From Sandaracinus amylolyticus (GTDB lineage Bacteria; Myxococcota_A; Polyangia; Polyangiales; Sandaracinaceae): a DNA stretch of 64,000 bases. The DNA is taken from NCBI RefSeq assembly GCF_000737325.1, contig NZ_CP011125.1, positions 4,836,001-4,900,000 on the forward strand. Direction: 5' to 3'. Both the position numbers and the translations under genes were made by a program. This document shows, one piece after another, positions 55,694-63,651 of this stretch; position 1 is the stretch's first letter, and each line of letters opens with the position of its first letter. The notes beneath the pieces were generated by a model. It was not told the origin of the DNA. It searched no databases and was given only the letters and a program-made list of their open reading frames with translations.

Positions 55694-56542
55694 ATGCGCC
55701 GCCGAACGTGCTGGCTCGCGCCGATCCTCGCGACGTCGATCGTCGCGCTCGCGTGCACGCGCGCCGAGCCCGCGGAGCGCGCGAGCGAGCGTCCGGCCGC
55801 GGCCCCTGCCGCGCCCGCGCCGCCGACCCCGAGCGAGCCCGAGGCGCCTCCGCCCGAGCCGCGCGACGTGCGCTTCACGACCTCCGACGGCGTGACGATC
55901 ACCGGCACGCTGCGCGCCGCGGCCGCGCCCGACGCGCCCCTCGTGATCCTCGTGCACCAGCTCGGCTCGGATCGCAGCGAGTGGGCCCCGCTGCTCGAGC
56001 GGCTCGAGCGCACGCCGCGCATCGCGACGCTCGCGATCGATCTGCGCGGCCACGGCGCGAGCACCGAGGGCGACGGTGGGGCGACGCTCTCGTGGCGCGA
56101 CTTCGACGACGCGACGTGGGCGCGCACCGCGGACGACGTGATCGCGGCGATCGAGTTCGTGCGCGGCGACGCGTCGGGCGTGCGCCCCGCGCGCGTCGGG
56201 CTCGTGGGATCGAGCATCGGATCGACCGCGGTGATCGCGGCGAGCGCGCGCAGCGAGGGCATCGGGCCGGTGGTCGCGATCTCGCCCGGTCGCGCGTACC
56301 GAGGGTTCGACGCGATCACACCGGCGCTCGCGCTCGCGGGGCACGACTTCCTTGCGGTCGTCGCCCGCGAGGAGCCGGACTCGGTGGAGACCGCGAGCGC
56401 GATGGGTCGCATCACGTCGACCGAGCCCATGATCGTCGAGAGCGGCGCGCACGGCGTCGCGCTGCTGCGGAATCACGTCGAGGTGCTCGATCGGGTCGAG
56501 GCGGTGCTGCGGCGCGCGCTCGGCGCGGAGCGCGAGGGATGA
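55694..56542 (+). CDS. Alpha/beta-hydrolase lipoprotein
   Basis: The 282-residue protein has a lipobox VALAC (Cys21), a Pro/Ala/Glu tether (about 22-58) and an alpha/beta-hydrolase fold: a strand VILVHQLGSDRSEWAPLLER with the oxyanion His-Gln, AIDLRGHGAST, and nucleophile motif GSSIGS. A C-terminal His lies in ESGAHGVALL and an Asp in REEPDSVETA may be the acid. It is probably an esterase or lipase-like enzyme facing the periplasm; the substrate is unknown. TAGAGT sits six bases before the ATG and could be a -10 for a leaderless message, but no -35 was seen. It overlaps the Sir2 start as ATGA. Confidence 0.88.
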   Translation: MRRRTCWLAPILATSIVALACTRAEPAERASERPAAAPAAPAPPTPSEPEAPPPEPRDVRFTTSDGVTITGTLRAAAAPDAPLVILVHQLGSDRSEWAPLLERLERTPRIATLAIDLRGHGASTEGDGGATLSWRDFDDATWARTADDVIAAIEFVRGDASGVRPARVGLVGSSIGSTAVIAASARSEGIGPVVAISPGRAYRGFDAITPALALAGHDFLAVVAREEPDSVETASAMGRITSTEPMIVESGAHGVALLRNHVEVLDRVEAVLRRALGAEREG

Positions 56543-57312
56543 GCACGAACGAGCGCGTGCGAGAGCTCGGGACGTGGCTGCGCGAGAGCAAGCGCACCGT
56601 CGCGCTCACGGGCGCGGGGGTCTCGACGGACTCGGGGATCCCCGACTTCCGCAGCCCGCGCAGCGGGCTCTGGGCGAAGCACGACCCGATGCAGGTCGCT
56701 TCGATCTCGGGGTTCCGCTCGGATCCGGCGGCGTTCTACGGGTTCTGGTCGGAGCGCTTCGGCGCGCTCGGTCAGGCCGAGCCCAACGTCGCGCACCGCG
56801 TGCTCGCGAAGCTCGAGGCGCGCGGGCTCGTGCACGCGATCGTCACGCAGAACATCGACGGTCTGCACCAGCGCGCGGGCTCGCGGCGCGTGCTCGAGGT
56901 GCACGGCACCTGGCGCACGGCGCGCTGCACGACGTGCGGCGCGCGCTTCGACACGCTGCGGCTCTTCGACGACGTGCCGCCGGGCGCGAGCGCGCGGGAG
57001 CGCGTGCCGACGTGTGATCGCTGCGGCGGGCTCGTGAAGCCCGACGTGGTGCTCTTCGGCGAGGCGCTCGCGGACGACTTCGCGGAGGCGGAGCGCGCCG
57101 TGGATCGCTGCGATCTGCTGGTCGTGCTCGGGACGTCGCTCGAGGTGTGGCCGGTCGCGGGGCTCGCGCCGCGCGCACGGGCAGCAGGCGCGCGCGTCGT
57201 CGTGATCAACCGCGAGGCGACGGTCGCGGATCAGGAGGCGGATCTCGTGATCCACGCCGAGCTGCGCGAGGCGATGCAGCGCCTCGCGCGCGAGCTCGAC
57301 GTCACTCGCTGA
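56539..57312 (+). CDS. Sir2-family NAD-dependent protein deacylase
   Basis: Sirtuins remove acyl groups from lysines using NAD. The 257-residue protein has the full site: GAGVSTDSGIPDFR (25-38), TQNIDGLHQRAG (103-114), catalytic His122 in EVHGTW, zinc Cys130, 133, 159 and 162, then GLVKPDVVLFGEAL, GTSLEVWPVAGL and VINREAT. The Tyr/Arg pair seen in desuccinylases is not obvious, so simple deacetylation is likely. It is translationally coupled to the lipoprotein hydrolase by the ATGA overlap. Its 3' end overlaps convergent rlmB by 11 bases. Confidence 0.96.
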   Translation: MSTNERVRELGTWLRESKRTVALTGAGVSTDSGIPDFRSPRSGLWAKHDPMQVASISGFRSDPAAFYGFWSERFGALGQAEPNVAHRVLAKLEARGLVHAIVTQNIDGLHQRAGSRRVLEVHGTWRTARCTTCGARFDTLRLFDDVPPGASARERVPTCDRCGGLVKPDVVLFGEALADDFAEAERAVDRCDLLVVLGTSLEVWPVAGLAPRARAAGARVVVINREATVADQEADLVIHAELREAMQRLARELDVTR

Positions 57313-58042
57313 GCTCGCGCGCCCGCGCGCGGCTCGCGGCATGGAGCGCGATGCCCGCGGCGACCGATGCGTTGAGCGACGCGACGGGACCTTCCATGTC
57401 GATCCGCGCGACGACGGTGCACTGCTTGCGCACCAGCGGCCGCATGCCCTTGCCCTCGGAGCCGATCACCAGCACGCGACCGCGCTCCGCGGCGGGCAGC
57501 TCGTCGATCGCGACGTCGCCGTCCATCGCGAGACCGACGATCTGCATCTCGTGATCCTCGGCGAGCGACGCGAGGGTGCGCGCGAGGTTCGTCACCCGCG
57601 CGATGCGCGCGTGCTCGGTCGCGCCCGCGCTCGCGCGCACGACGACCGGCGTGACCGGCGCGGCGCGGTCCTTCAGCGTCAGGACGCCGTCGGCGCCGAA
57701 CGCGACGGCGCTGCGCACGATCGCGCCGAAGTTGTGGGGATCCGTGATCTCGTCGAGCGCGACGAAGAGCGGGCGCTCGCGCGCCGCGACCAGCGCTTCC
57801 TCGAGCGACGCGTACGGGTACTCGCCGGTGATCGCGACGATCCCCTGGTGCCGTCCGTCGGGCGCGAGGGCCTCGAGCTCGGCGCGCGGGCGCGGCTCGA
57901 CCTTCACGTTCTTCGCGCGCAGCTCGGTCTCGAGCTCGCGACTCGGCTTCGCGCCCTCTTCGACGTAGATGACGTGGATCGCGCCCGCGCGCGCCCGCAG
58001 CGCCTCGATCACCGCGCGCGGCCCTGCGACGACGCGCTTCAT
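57302..58042 (-). CDS. rlmB: 23S rRNA (guanosine-2'-O-)-methyltransferase RlmB
   Basis: RlmB methylates the ribose of a P-loop guanosine of 23S rRNA using S-adenosylmethionine; it is a SPOUT (TrmH) enzyme with a trefoil knot. The 246-residue protein has an N-terminal substrate domain (VVAGPRAVIEALRARAGAIH) and the three SPOUT motifs: ALDEITDPHNFGAIVRSA, VLVIGSEGKGM, and VASLNASVAAGIALH. The length is as expected (about 245). The ATG shares ATGA with the upstream pyrF stop, so the two genes form an operon. The 3' end overlaps sir2. Confidence 0.95.
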   Translation of the reverse strand: MKRVVAGPRAVIEALRARAGAIHVIYVEEGAKPSRELETELRAKNVKVEPRPRAELEALAPDGRHQGIVAITGEYPYASLEEALVAARERPLFVALDEITDPHNFGAIVRSAVAFGADGVLTLKDRAAPVTPVVVRASAGATEHARIARVTNLARTLASLAEDHEMQIVGLAMDGDVAIDELPAAERGRVLVIGSEGKGMRPLVRKQCTVVARIDMEGPVASLNASVAAGIALHAASRARARELSE

Positions 58043-58758
58043 CGGATCGCCGCCTCGATCTCGCTCGCGATCGCGCGCGCGGCGGACTCGGGATCGCGCG
58101 CGTTGCGGATCGGTCGACCGACGACGAGCAGATCCGCGCCCGCCGCGATCGCATCCGTCGGCGTCGCGACGCGACGCTGATCACCGGCATCCGCGCCGGC
58201 GGGACGCACCCCCGGCACGACGATCACGCCGCCCTCCCCGACCACACCGCGCAGCGTCGCGACCTCGTGCGGCGAGCACACGAGGCCGAGCACGCCCGCG
58301 TCACGCGCGACCCCGGCCAGGCGCGTCGCGGCGTCGGCCGGCTCACCGCGCATGCCGATCGCGTCGAGCTCGCCGCGATCGAGGCTCGTCAGCACCGTCA
58401 CCGCGAGCAACGTCGTCCCGCTGTTTGCCGCCGCGCCCGCGACCGCGCGCAGCGCCGCGGGGCCCGCTGCCGCGTGGACGGTCAGGTACCGCACGCCGAG
58501 GCGCACCGCGCTCGCGGTCGCGCCCGCCATCGTCGCGGGGATGTCGTGCAGCTTGAGATCGAGGAAGCACGCAGCGCCCGCGTCGTGGACCGCGCGCACC
58601 GCGTCGGGCCCGATCGCGGTGAACAGCTCGAGCCCGACCTTGAAGACCCCGACGTGATCGCGCAGCCGCGCGATCCACTGGCGCGCCTCCGCGAGATCTT
58701 CGACGTCGAGCGGGAACACCAGGCGCTCGCGACCCGATCGCATCATGGCGCGCTGCAT
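58039..58758 (-). CDS. pyrF: Orotidine 5'-phosphate decarboxylase
   Basis: PyrF converts OMP to UMP, the last step of de novo pyrimidine synthesis. The 239-residue protein has FPLDVEDLAEA, FKVGLELFTAIGP, the catalytic Asp-Lys-Asp set in FLDLKLHDIPATM, VTVLTSLD, and the phosphate-binding PGVRP and DLLVVGRPIRNARDP. ATG 58758 has GGAG eight bases upstream; two more in-frame ATGs at 58746 and 58743 are possible. It is translationally coupled to rlmB. It shares the pathway with carB at the other end of the window but is not linked to it. Confidence 0.96.
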   Translation of the reverse strand: MQRAMMRSGRERLVFPLDVEDLAEARQWIARLRDHVGVFKVGLELFTAIGPDAVRAVHDAGAACFLDLKLHDIPATMAGATASAVRLGVRYLTVHAAAGPAALRAVAGAAANSGTTLLAVTVLTSLDRGELDAIGMRGEPADAATRLAGVARDAGVLGLVCSPHEVATLRGVVGEGGVIVVPGVRPAGADAGDQRRVATPTDAIAAGADLLVVGRPIRNARDPESAARAIASEIEAAIR

Positions 58759-58785
58759 ACCACGGACTCCGCGCCCCGAAAGCGC

Positions 58786-58817
58786 GAAGGGCCGCGCGAT
58801 CACTCGCGCAGCCCCTC
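58786..58817 (-). terminator. Hairpin terminator after the coiled-coil gene
   Basis: A 14-bp stem with two mismatches (58786-58799 with 58804-58817) and loop TCAC lies 24 bases past the stop of the coiled-coil gene, just before pyrF. Confidence 0.6.
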
Positions 58818-58840
58818 GTCTCACCCGATCTCGCGAAGGC

Positions 58841-59647
58841 TCAGAGCCCCTCGAGGCCCGCCAACGGATCGTCGTCGTCCCCGCCGCGGCGACCGCCGCC
58901 CGACGAGCCCGTGCTGCCGCTGCTGCGGCTGCCCGACGACGCGCCGCTCGACGCCGCCGCGCGGCGCGGCGAGGTGGTGCGGACGCGACGCGCCTCGGCG
59001 CGCACCTGCTCCGCGGCCTGCGTGTCGCCCGACGCCTCGAGCTGCGCCGCGCGCGACTCCATCTCGGCCACGCGACGCTGCGCTTCTTCCGCCGCGCGAC
59101 GCGCCTCGTCGGCCTGCGCCTGCAGCTGCTGCGCCTCGGCGGCGCGACGCTCGGCCTCGCGCTGCGCGGCCTCCTGCGCGATCCGGTTCGCCTCGAGCTG
59201 CGGCGAGACCACGCCGAACCACACCCCCGCGGCGATGCCGACCACGAGCAGACCGACCGCCGCGAACACGCCCGGGTGGACGCCCTTGCGGCGCGTCGCC
59301 TCGATGCGCTTGACCTCCTGCTCGTGCGCGAGGAGGCGCTCCTGCTCCGCGAGGCGCGCCTTCTGCTCGGCCTCGAGGCGGATGCGCAGCTCGGCCTCTT
59401 CCTTCGCGCGGACCTTGCGCTCTTCCTCTTCGCGCGCAGCGCGCTCCGCAGCGACGCGCGCCTCTTCCTCGGCGCGCTGCTTCGCCGCGATCTCCTCGCG
59501 CTTCTTGCGCTCCTCGGCCTCCCGGGCGAGCCGCGCGTCCTCTTCCGCCTTGCGCTTCGTCGCCTCTTCGTCGCTGATGCGCTGCTCCTCCAGGTTCATC
59601 AGCTCCCGAAGGTTGAAGAGGACCGAGGACTCCTTCTGCTCCGCCAT
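58841..59647 (-). CDS. Bitopic coiled-coil membrane protein
   Basis: The 268-residue protein starts MAEQKESSVLFNLRELMNLE. A long charged coiled coil rich in Glu/Arg/Lys/Ala occupies about residues 22-120, one membrane span follows (about 127-148; GVFAAVGLLVVGIAAGVWFG), then a second coiled coil (QREAERRAAEAQQLQAQADE) and a Ser/Gly/Arg tail ending DDDDPLAGLEGL. The TolA-like composition suggests a bridging or scaffold protein with coils on both sides of the membrane. ATG 59647 is preceded by GGGAG; an extra 19-residue upstream extension was rejected. It has a strong own promoter. Function unknown. Confidence 0.85.
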   Translation of the reverse strand: MAEQKESSVLFNLRELMNLEEQRISDEEATKRKAEEDARLAREAEERKKREEIAAKQRAEEEARVAAERAAREEEERKVRAKEEAELRIRLEAEQKARLAEQERLLAHEQEVKRIEATRRKGVHPGVFAAVGLLVVGIAAGVWFGVVSPQLEANRIAQEAAQREAERRAAEAQQLQAQADEARRAAEEAQRRVAEMESRAAQLEASGDTQAAEQVRAEARRVRTTSPRRAAASSGASSGSRSSGSTGSSGGGRRGGDDDDPLAGLEGL

Positions 59648-59777
59648 CGGGTTCTCCCGCTCTCGCGCTTTCTCGGCGCCGCTCGCGGCGGGCCGCACAT
59701 CCACTGGGTCAGGGTCGTCGGCGTCGGCTCGCGCCGACCATCTCGTCGCGCATGCCTGTTCGACGATATCGCCGGCG

Positions 59778-59807
59778 AATCTAGCAGGGCCGAATTGTGA
59801 GTGTCAA
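59778..59807 (-). promoter_or_regulatory. Sigma-70 promoter for the coiled-coil gene
   Basis: On the minus strand TTGACA (59807-59802) and TAGATT (59783-59778) are 18 bases apart. The leader is about 125 bases. The divergent gap 59648-59986 holds this and the lipoprotein promoter and nothing else recognised. Confidence 0.68.
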
Positions 59808-59951
59808 CGCCGTCGGCCGCTCGGTTTCCTAGTGATTTCCGCTTCGTCGGCGCGTTTGCGCACGTCCGGCCACACACGCGCCGAGCACGCGTGCGAAGGC
59901 GGGTCGCGCGGTCATGGACACGACCCTTCGGCGCGACCTTGGGTGCCTCGC

Positions 59952-59980
59952 TTGGATCGATCCGACGCGCGGCGTAGGCT
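59952..59980 (+). promoter_or_regulatory. Candidate promoter giving a leaderless lipoprotein mRNA
   Basis: TTGGAT (59952-59957) and TAGGCT (59975-59980) are 17 bases apart. The expected transcription start is at or next to the A of the ATG at 59987. Confidence 0.5.
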
Positions 59981-59986
59981 CGTCGC

Positions 59987-60418
59987 ATGCGCCCAGCCCG
60001 TGTGTGGTGGAGCCTCGTCGCGACGATGCTGTTCGCCGTCGGCTGCAGCGGCGCGCCGAGCAACCTCGCGGAGGGCGCGGCGTGCGTGAGATCGACGCAG
60101 TGCTCGGCGGGGCTCGCGTGCAACATGGGCGTGTGCACGAGTGACCTGAGCGGGTTCGGCATGGGCACCGTGCCGAGCGCCGATGCGAGCGTCGGCGTGG
60201 ACGCGGCGATGGAGATCGACGCGGGCGAGCAGATCGACGCGGGCACGCCGGTCGAGATGGACGCGGGGCCGCCGGGCATGGACTCGGGGCCGCCCGACGA
60301 GCCCGACGCGGGACCGCCCGACGAGCCCGACGCGGGACCGCCCGACGAGCCCGACGCCGGGCCGCCCGACGAGCCCGACGCGGGACCGCCTGAAGAGATC
60401 GACGCAGGCGGCGCGTAG
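59987..60418 (+). CDS. Asp/Pro-rich repeat lipoprotein
   Basis: The 143-residue protein has a lipobox FAVGC (Cys20). A short Cys-containing head (EGAACVRSTQCSAGLACNMG) is followed by an acidic tail built of Asp-Ala-Gly phrases and four perfect GPPDEPDA octapeptides, ending in EEIDAGGA. Such tails are common in Sandaracinus-type lipoproteins and probably act as an extended spacer. The short Cys-rich head is the only likely folded part. There is no Shine-Dalgarno; the promoter lies so close that the message may be leaderless. The phosphoesterase gene follows 10 bases later. Confidence 0.83.
   Translation: MRPARVWWSLVATMLFAVGCSGAPSNLAEGAACVRSTQCSAGLACNMGVCTSDLSGFGMGTVPSADASVGVDAAMEIDAGEQIDAGTPVEMDAGPPGMDSGPPDEPDAGPPDEPDAGPPDEPDAGPPDEPDAGPPEEIDAGGA
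60287..60382 (+). repeat. Four tandem 24-bp coding repeats (GPPDEPDA)
   Basis: Four copies of a 24-base unit encode GPPDEPDA in frame. Units differ only at a few third positions, which suggests recent slippage expansion. Confidence 0.9.
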
Positions 60419-60428
60419 CGCGCCGGCG

Positions 60429-61064
60429 ATGCGCCTCGCGCGATTCGGGATCGTCGGAGACGTGCACGGCGAGCACCTCGCGCTCGCGCGAGCGCTCGAC
60501 TCGCTCCGCGCGTGGGGCGCCGAGCGCATCCTCGTCGTGGGCGACGTGCTCGACGGTCCGGGCGACGTCGAGCGATGCCTCGACCAGCTCCGCGCGCCCG
60601 ACGTCGACGTCGTCGCGGGTAACCACGAGCGCTGGTTCCTCGAGCGCACCATGCGCAAGCTCCCGCACGCGACGAGCGAGCTCTCCCCGAGCGCGCTCGC
60701 ATTCGTACGCACCCTCCCCCGCACCCTGCGATACGAAACGCCCGCCGGTCCGCTGCTCCTCTGCCACGGGCTCGGCGACGACGACATGGCGGGCGTTCGC
60801 CCGTGGGACGAGGGCTACGCCCTCGCGAGCAACACCGCGCTGCAGCAGCTGCTCGACGGACGCGAGATCCGCTGGGTCGCGCGCGGGCACACGCATCAGC
60901 GCATGATCCGGCACTTCGGCGCGGCGCTCACGATCCTGAACGCCGGCACGCTCGCGCGGGACGAACAGCCGGGACTGCTGCGCGTCGATCTGCACGCTCG
61001 CGTCGCCGAGCGGCTCGACGTGATCGGCGAGCGCGTCGTCCTCGTGGACGCCGAGTCGATCTGA
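60429..61064 (+). CDS. Metallophosphoesterase (calcineurin-like, YfcE/diadenosine-type)
   Basis: The 211-residue protein has the full two-metal site: GIVGDVHGEHLAL (D-x-H), VVGDVLDGPGD (GD..D), VAGNHERW (GNHE), LLCHGLGDDD (His) and ARGHTHQRM (GHTH). The compact single domain resembles phosphodiesterases of the YfcE or Ppp/ApaH-like groups; the substrate is unknown. ATG 60429 is at the family start. It probably shares the transcript of the lipoprotein gene just upstream and ends seven bases from convergent mlaD. Confidence 0.93.
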   Translation: MRLARFGIVGDVHGEHLALARALDSLRAWGAERILVVGDVLDGPGDVERCLDQLRAPDVDVVAGNHERWFLERTMRKLPHATSELSPSALAFVRTLPRTLRYETPAGPLLLCHGLGDDDMAGVRPWDEGYALASNTALQQLLDGREIRWVARGHTHQRMIRHFGAALTILNAGTLARDEQPGLLRVDLHARVAERLDVIGERVVLVDAESI

Positions 61065-61070
61065 AGCGCG

Positions 61071-62084
61071 CTACTCGCGCCAGAAGAACTTCCACGGGTT
61101 GTGCTTCAGGTCGCGGATGAGCTCCTGGAGATCGTCGTAGACCTCCTCGTCCATCAGCAGCGCGCCGACCGTGCCCTCCCCGCCGCGTACGTGCGCGACG
61201 ATGCGCTCCGCATCCGCAGCAGTGCGCTCGGCCGTCGCGGCGACGCGCGCTGCTGCGCGGATCGTCTCGCGCAGATCCTCGCGCTCTTCGGGGCCGATCG
61301 CGTCGAGCGTCTCGCGCGCGCTGCTCGCGACCTCGCGCACGTCGGTCACGAGCGGCCCGGTCTCGCGATCGAGCGTCGCGGTCAGACGGTCGAGGCGCGC
61401 GAGCATGCGCTGCGGGCGTGGTCCCTCGACGTACTCGCGCCGCGCGCCGCGCAGCAGCTCCACGCCCTCGCCCGCGACCGTGTCGACGTTCTCGAGGATG
61501 TGCGCGACGCGATCGCGGTTCTGCTCGAGCAGCTCGCGCACGGCGTGGATGAGCGCGACGATGTCGTCGAGCAGCGAGCCGAGCTCCTCGCGGTTGGTGC
61601 GCAGCCCGTCGACCACCGCCTCGAGCAGCTCGTACCCGAGCGCGAGCGCGAGATCGAGGCGCGGTGGATCGACTCCGTCGAGGATCGCGCCCTCCGCGAT
61701 CGCCGGGCGCTCCGCGGTGCCGGGATCGATCGCGATGAACTGCTCGCCGAGCACGCCCTGCGAGGTCACGTAGAGCAGCGCGTCGTCGTGGATCGTCTCG
61801 CGTACGTCGCGATCGATCTCGAGCCGGAGGCGCACCAGCGGACGGCGTCCGGTCTCGGGGTCGAGCCGGCGGCCCATGTAGCGCACCTCTTCCACGCTCC
61901 CGACGCGCACGCCGCCGACGCGCACCGGCGCGCCCGCCTGAACCGCGCCTGGATTGTCGAAGTCCGCGTAGATCGTGAAGCCGTCGCGGAAGTCGATCCC
62001 GCCGAGCAGGAACACGAAGCCGCCGAGCAACGCCAGCGCGACGAGCACCAGCAGGCCGACCCGCGCTTCGAGCGAGAGCTTCAT
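61071..62084 (-). CDS. mlaD: MlaD/MCE-domain lipid transport protein
   Basis: The substrate-binding part of an Mla/Mce ABC lipid transporter is anchored in the inner membrane and faces the periplasm. The 337-residue protein has an N-terminal span ([19 protein letters not shown]), one MCE domain (about 30-125; [38 protein letters not shown]), and a long helical tail (about 140-330) longer than E. coli MlaD (183 residues). It is more like the longer members that form tunnels. ATG 62084 overlaps the ATPase stop as ATGA. Confidence 0.94.
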   Translation of the reverse strand: MKLSLEARVGLLVLVALALLGGFVFLLGGIDFRDGFTIYADFDNPGAVQAGAPVRVGGVRVGSVEEVRYMGRRLDPETGRRPLVRLRLEIDRDVRETIHDDALLYVTSQGVLGEQFIAIDPGTAERPAIAEGAILDGVDPPRLDLALALGYELLEAVVDGLRTNREELGSLLDDIVALIHAVRELLEQNRDRVAHILENVDTVAGEGVELLRGARREYVEGPRPQRMLARLDRLTATLDRETGPLVTDVREVASSARETLDAIGPEEREDLRETIRAAARVAATAERTAADAERIVAHVRGGEGTVGALLMDEEVYDDLQELIRDLKHNPWKFFWRE

Positions 62085-62827
62085 GTCTCGTACGGCCCCT
62101 CGGAACGGCCTTCGATGAACTGGCGCACCACGGGATCCTCGGTGCGCCGGAGCTCTTCGGGCGTCCCCACCACGCGAACGCGACCCTTGTACAGCATCGC
62201 GATTCGGTCGGCGATCGTGAAGATGGACGTGAGATCGTGCGAGACGACGATCGCGGTCACGCCGAGCCGATCGCAGAGCTCGCGGATCATCTGATCGACG
62301 CGCCGCGCCGACACCGGATCGAGCGACGTCGTGGGCTCGTCGAAGAGCACGTAGCGTGGCTCGAGCGTCAACGCGCGCGCGATCGCGACGCGCTTGCGCA
62401 TGCCGTCGCCGAGCTCCGCCGGATAGCGATCGCCGAACGCCTCCATGTGGACCTGCTCGAGCCTTCGTCGCGCCTCGACGCGCGCGTCCCTCAGCGAGAG
62501 CCCGCGGTGCATGCGCAGCGGGAGCGCGACGTTCTCCTCGCACGTCATGGAGTCGAAGAGCGTCGAGCTCTGGAAGACCATCGCGCAGCGCTTCCGCACC
62601 GGATGGAAGTCGGCCTCGGACAGGCGCGAGACTTCCTGCCCGTCGAGCCAGATCTCCCCGGAATCCGGGCGCAGAAGGCCGATGAGGTGCTTGATCAGCA
62701 CGCTCTTGCCGACGCCCGATCCGCCGATGACGAAGAAGCACTCTCCGTCGTTCACGTCGATCGACACGTCGTCGAGCACGACCTTCGGACCGAACGCCTT
62801 GCGTAGGTGCTTGAACTGGATCGGCAC
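62081..62827 (-). CDS. mlaF: MlaF-type ABC transporter ATPase
   Basis: The 248-residue ABC ATPase of the Mce/Mla lipid transporter has Walker [12 protein letters not shown]-loop [10 protein letters not shown], a signature [15 protein letters not shown] (degenerate LSGGQ, usual for MlaF), Walker [14 protein letters not shown] and the switch His in VVSHDLTS. The start is GTG 62827, two bases after the mlaE stop. It works with the permease genes upstream and MlaD downstream in a tightly spaced operon. Confidence 0.95.
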   Translation of the reverse strand: MPIQFKHLRKAFGPKVVLDDVSIDVNDGECFFVIGGSGVGKSVLIKHLIGLLRPDSGEIWLDGQEVSRLSEADFHPVRKRCAMVFQSSTLFDSMTCEENVALPLRMHRGLSLRDARVEARRRLEQVHMEAFGDRYPAELGDGMRKRVAIARALTLEPRYVLFDEPTTSLDPVSARRVDQMIRELCDRLGVTAIVVSHDLTSIFTIADRIAMLYKGRVRVVGTPEELRRTEDPVVRQFIEGRSEGPYET

Positions 62828-62828
62828 G

Positions 62829-63608
62829 TCAGCCCGGGAAGAGCAGGAAGCCCACGCTGCTGATCACGAAGTTCAGCACGATGACCGCGAGCGAGCTCTG
62901 CACGACCGCGTTCGTCGTCGCCCAGCCCACGCCCTCCGAGCCGCCGAACGTCGTGAGCCCACAGCGCGCGCTGACGATCGGGATCGCCGCGCCGTACGCG
63001 AGCATCTTCGTCAGCCCGACGATCACGTCGCCGGCATCGACCATCGAGAAGTTCGCGAACGTCGCGTAGTTGACCTCGAACACCACGTTCGCGGTGACCA
63101 TCCCCGCGCCGAACGCGACGACCGCTGCCCAGATCAGCAGACAGAACGTCATCAGCACCGAGGCGAGGAAGCGCGGCACAACGAGGTACTCGATCGGATC
63201 GGCGGCGCACATGCGCATCGCGTCGACCTGCTCGGTGACGACCATCGATCCGATCTCCGCGGCGATGCCCGCGCCCACGCGCGTCGCGAGCATCATCGCG
63301 CCGATCGACGCAGCGAGATCGCGCACCAGCAGCTCGGCGAACGTCGCGCCCAGCATGCTGAGCTCGGGCACGAGCTTGAGCGCCTGCAGGCCCGCTTGGA
63401 ACACCATGATGGTGCCGATGAAGCCCATCGTGACGCTCACGAAGAACACCGAGCGATTGCCCATCTGATAGGCCTGCTCGACGATCGTGCGGCGATCACG
63501 ACGGCCGCGGATCGCGAGCACGATGATGCGAGCGAGCATCGCGAAGAGGTCGCGGAGCTCGCGCACGAGGTGCAGCACCGGGGCTCCGATCGTCTCGAGC
63601 GCGCTCAT
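62829..63608 (-). CDS. mlaE: MlaE-type permease
   Basis: The 259-residue integral membrane subunit of the lipid transporter has the MlaE features: an N-terminal amphipathic helix ([19 protein letters not shown]), [20 protein letters not shown], the conserved [20 protein letters not shown] coupling region with TEQVDAMRM, and five or six spans. It is 43 bases downstream of a second permease gene, so the operon encodes two different permeases. Confidence 0.95.
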   Translation of the reverse strand: MSALETIGAPVLHLVRELRDLFAMLARIIVLAIRGRRDRRTIVEQAYQMGNRSVFFVSVTMGFIGTIMVFQAGLQALKLVPELSMLGATFAELLVRDLAASIGAMMLATRVGAGIAAEIGSMVVTEQVDAMRMCAADPIEYLVVPRFLASVLMTFCLLIWAAVVAFGAGMVTANVVFEVNYATFANFSMVDAGDVIVGLTKMLAYGAAIPIVSARCGLTTFGGSEGVGWATTNAVVQSSLAVIVLNFVISSVGFLLFPG

Positions 63609-63651
63609 CAGCTGGAGAGCTCCGCCGGCGAGCCGATGTGGGACCAGCCGC

